DNA of 64,000 nt, from contig NZ_JACYTN010000006.1 in the NCBI RefSeq assembly GCF_014841135.1, positions 150,106 through 214,105 on the forward strand. The letters run 5' to 3'. How positions within the stretch are numbered: the first letter of the stretch is position 1; every line of letters starts with the position of its first letter. Positions 63,590 through 64,000 of the stretch are shown here, one piece after another. The notes beneath the pieces are model-generated. The model did not search any database. It worked only from the letters and a program-made list of their open reading frames with translations, and was not told the origin of the DNA. This DNA comes from Paenibacillus arenosi (GTDB taxonomy: Bacteria > Bacillota > Bacilli > Paenibacillales > Paenibacillaceae). The position numbers and the translations under genes are program-made.

Positions 63590-63705
63590 AATCTTCACAC
63601 TACAAACTTCTAATTTTAATCATCAACCTACAATTTACAAACTTCAAACTCCAGACTTCAAACTTCAAACTTCGAATTTCAGGCTTCAGGCTTCAGGCTT
63701 CAAAA
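63590..63705. repeat. A+T-rich degenerate tandem tract
   Basis: About 115 bases of short degenerate units based on AAACTTC and later CAGGCTT (three adjacent copies). No coding signal. Confidence 0.6.
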
Positions 63706-63733
63706 CACATTCTGCGCCTTGAACACTCTTATT

Positions 63734-63861
63734 TGGACAAAAGTGCAGGTATTTTTTCAAAAACACTCTCTTTTTCAAACCATTTGCGCAAAAATTCATC
63801 TATTTTCGGCTTAAACCTAGTAATTAAAGTTTTTCGCTCAATTTAACTGCACTTTTGTCCA
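63734..63861. repeat. Element bounded by a 15-bp perfect inverted repeat
   Basis: TGGACAAAAGTGCAG at 63734-63748 and its exact reverse complement at 63847-63861, enclosing 98 A+T-rich bases. It could be a MITE-like or other dispersed repeat; its distribution elsewhere is not visible from this window. Confidence 0.55.
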
Positions 63862-63879
63862 TTTTGGCCCTAAAATGAG

Positions 63880-64000
63880 TTGAGTCCGTATAATTGTGTA
63901 AAATGGTGAACAAAAAAAAGAGCCATGAAATAGAGCCTCGTCTAGAATGAAGTTATGCAGACCCATTCAGAGGAGGTACTATTTATGACTCAATATCATA
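63880..64000 (+). mobile_element. Probable left end of an IS256-family insertion sequence
   Basis: The stretch around 63882 (GAGTCCGTATAATTGTGTAA) resembles IS256-family terminal repeats, as recalled. It lies 100 bases before a transposase-like start with AGAGGAGG. The rest is off the window, so the family is not confirmed. Confidence 0.5.
63985..64000 (+). CDS. Partial transposase start (probable)
   Basis: ATG at 63985 with AGAGGAGG 7 bases upstream, reading MTQYH before the window ends. An N-terminus MTQxx is common in IS256-family transposases. Only five residues are visible. Confidence 0.45.

Noticed and set aside
63098..63705. CRISPR array
   Set aside because: Repeat units are too short and lack unique spacers; they are simple tandem repeats.

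Overview
The window looks like chromosomal DNA of a Firmicute, most likely Paenibacillus or a close relative. The grounds are moderate G+C, Gram-positive Shine-Dalgarno sites (AGGAGG types), frequent GTG/TTG starts, SLH domains and a lipobox OppA. The genus is inferred and was not tested by any search.

Positions 1-42742 carry one long minus-strand cluster of non-contractile (siphovirus-like) tail genes. In transcription order (right to left) it holds a coiled-coil protein, small Cys-rich proteins, a neck or tail-completion set (40937-39553), a tail-tube protein (39538-38486), a tail assembly chaperone pair joined by a probable -1 frameshift at A_AAA_AAG, and a 1716-residue tape measure protein. 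Two tail-tip proteins with S-layer homology (SLH) sequences follow, then a 1157-residue hub with M23 peptidase and 3D domains, three related tail-tip proteins, and many fibre-like proteins up to 1841 residues. After these come a membrane/coiled-coil (holin-like) protein, a sigma-like factor, and a metallopeptidase that shares an N-terminal domain with a tail-tip protein. No terminase, portal, protease or capsid gene is visible, and the usual position for them, upstream of the neck genes, is occupied by an unrelated plus-strand aldehyde dehydrogenase. A headless tail particle (F-type tailocin) is therefore a good hypothesis, though the cluster runs off the left edge.

The cluster is cut into several transcription units by strong minus-strand hairpin terminators. 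Many units start with a recurring promoter-like motif, G[A/T]TA[A/T/G]-N17-TTATAWTG, found eight times by eye. The -35 half does not look like the housekeeping TTGACA. The encoded sigma-like factor (2509-3030), whose own upstream region lacks the motif, is the natural candidate to read it.

Positions 42743-45480 hold an aldehyde dehydrogenase and a pentapeptide-repeat protein on the plus strand. Positions 45487-56826 hold three large secreted paralogues (minus strand) built of FG-GAP/VCBS, Calx-beta and fibronectin-III domains. Each has its own terminator, and each has an upstream ACTAGTTT box at nearly fixed spacing from TGCTACKAT. Positions 57396-63107 encode a five-gene oligopeptide ABC importer (oppABCDF type). 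Downstream lie three different short tandem-repeat tracts, a 15-bp inverted-repeat element, and what looks like the left end of an IS256-family insertion sequence running off the right edge.
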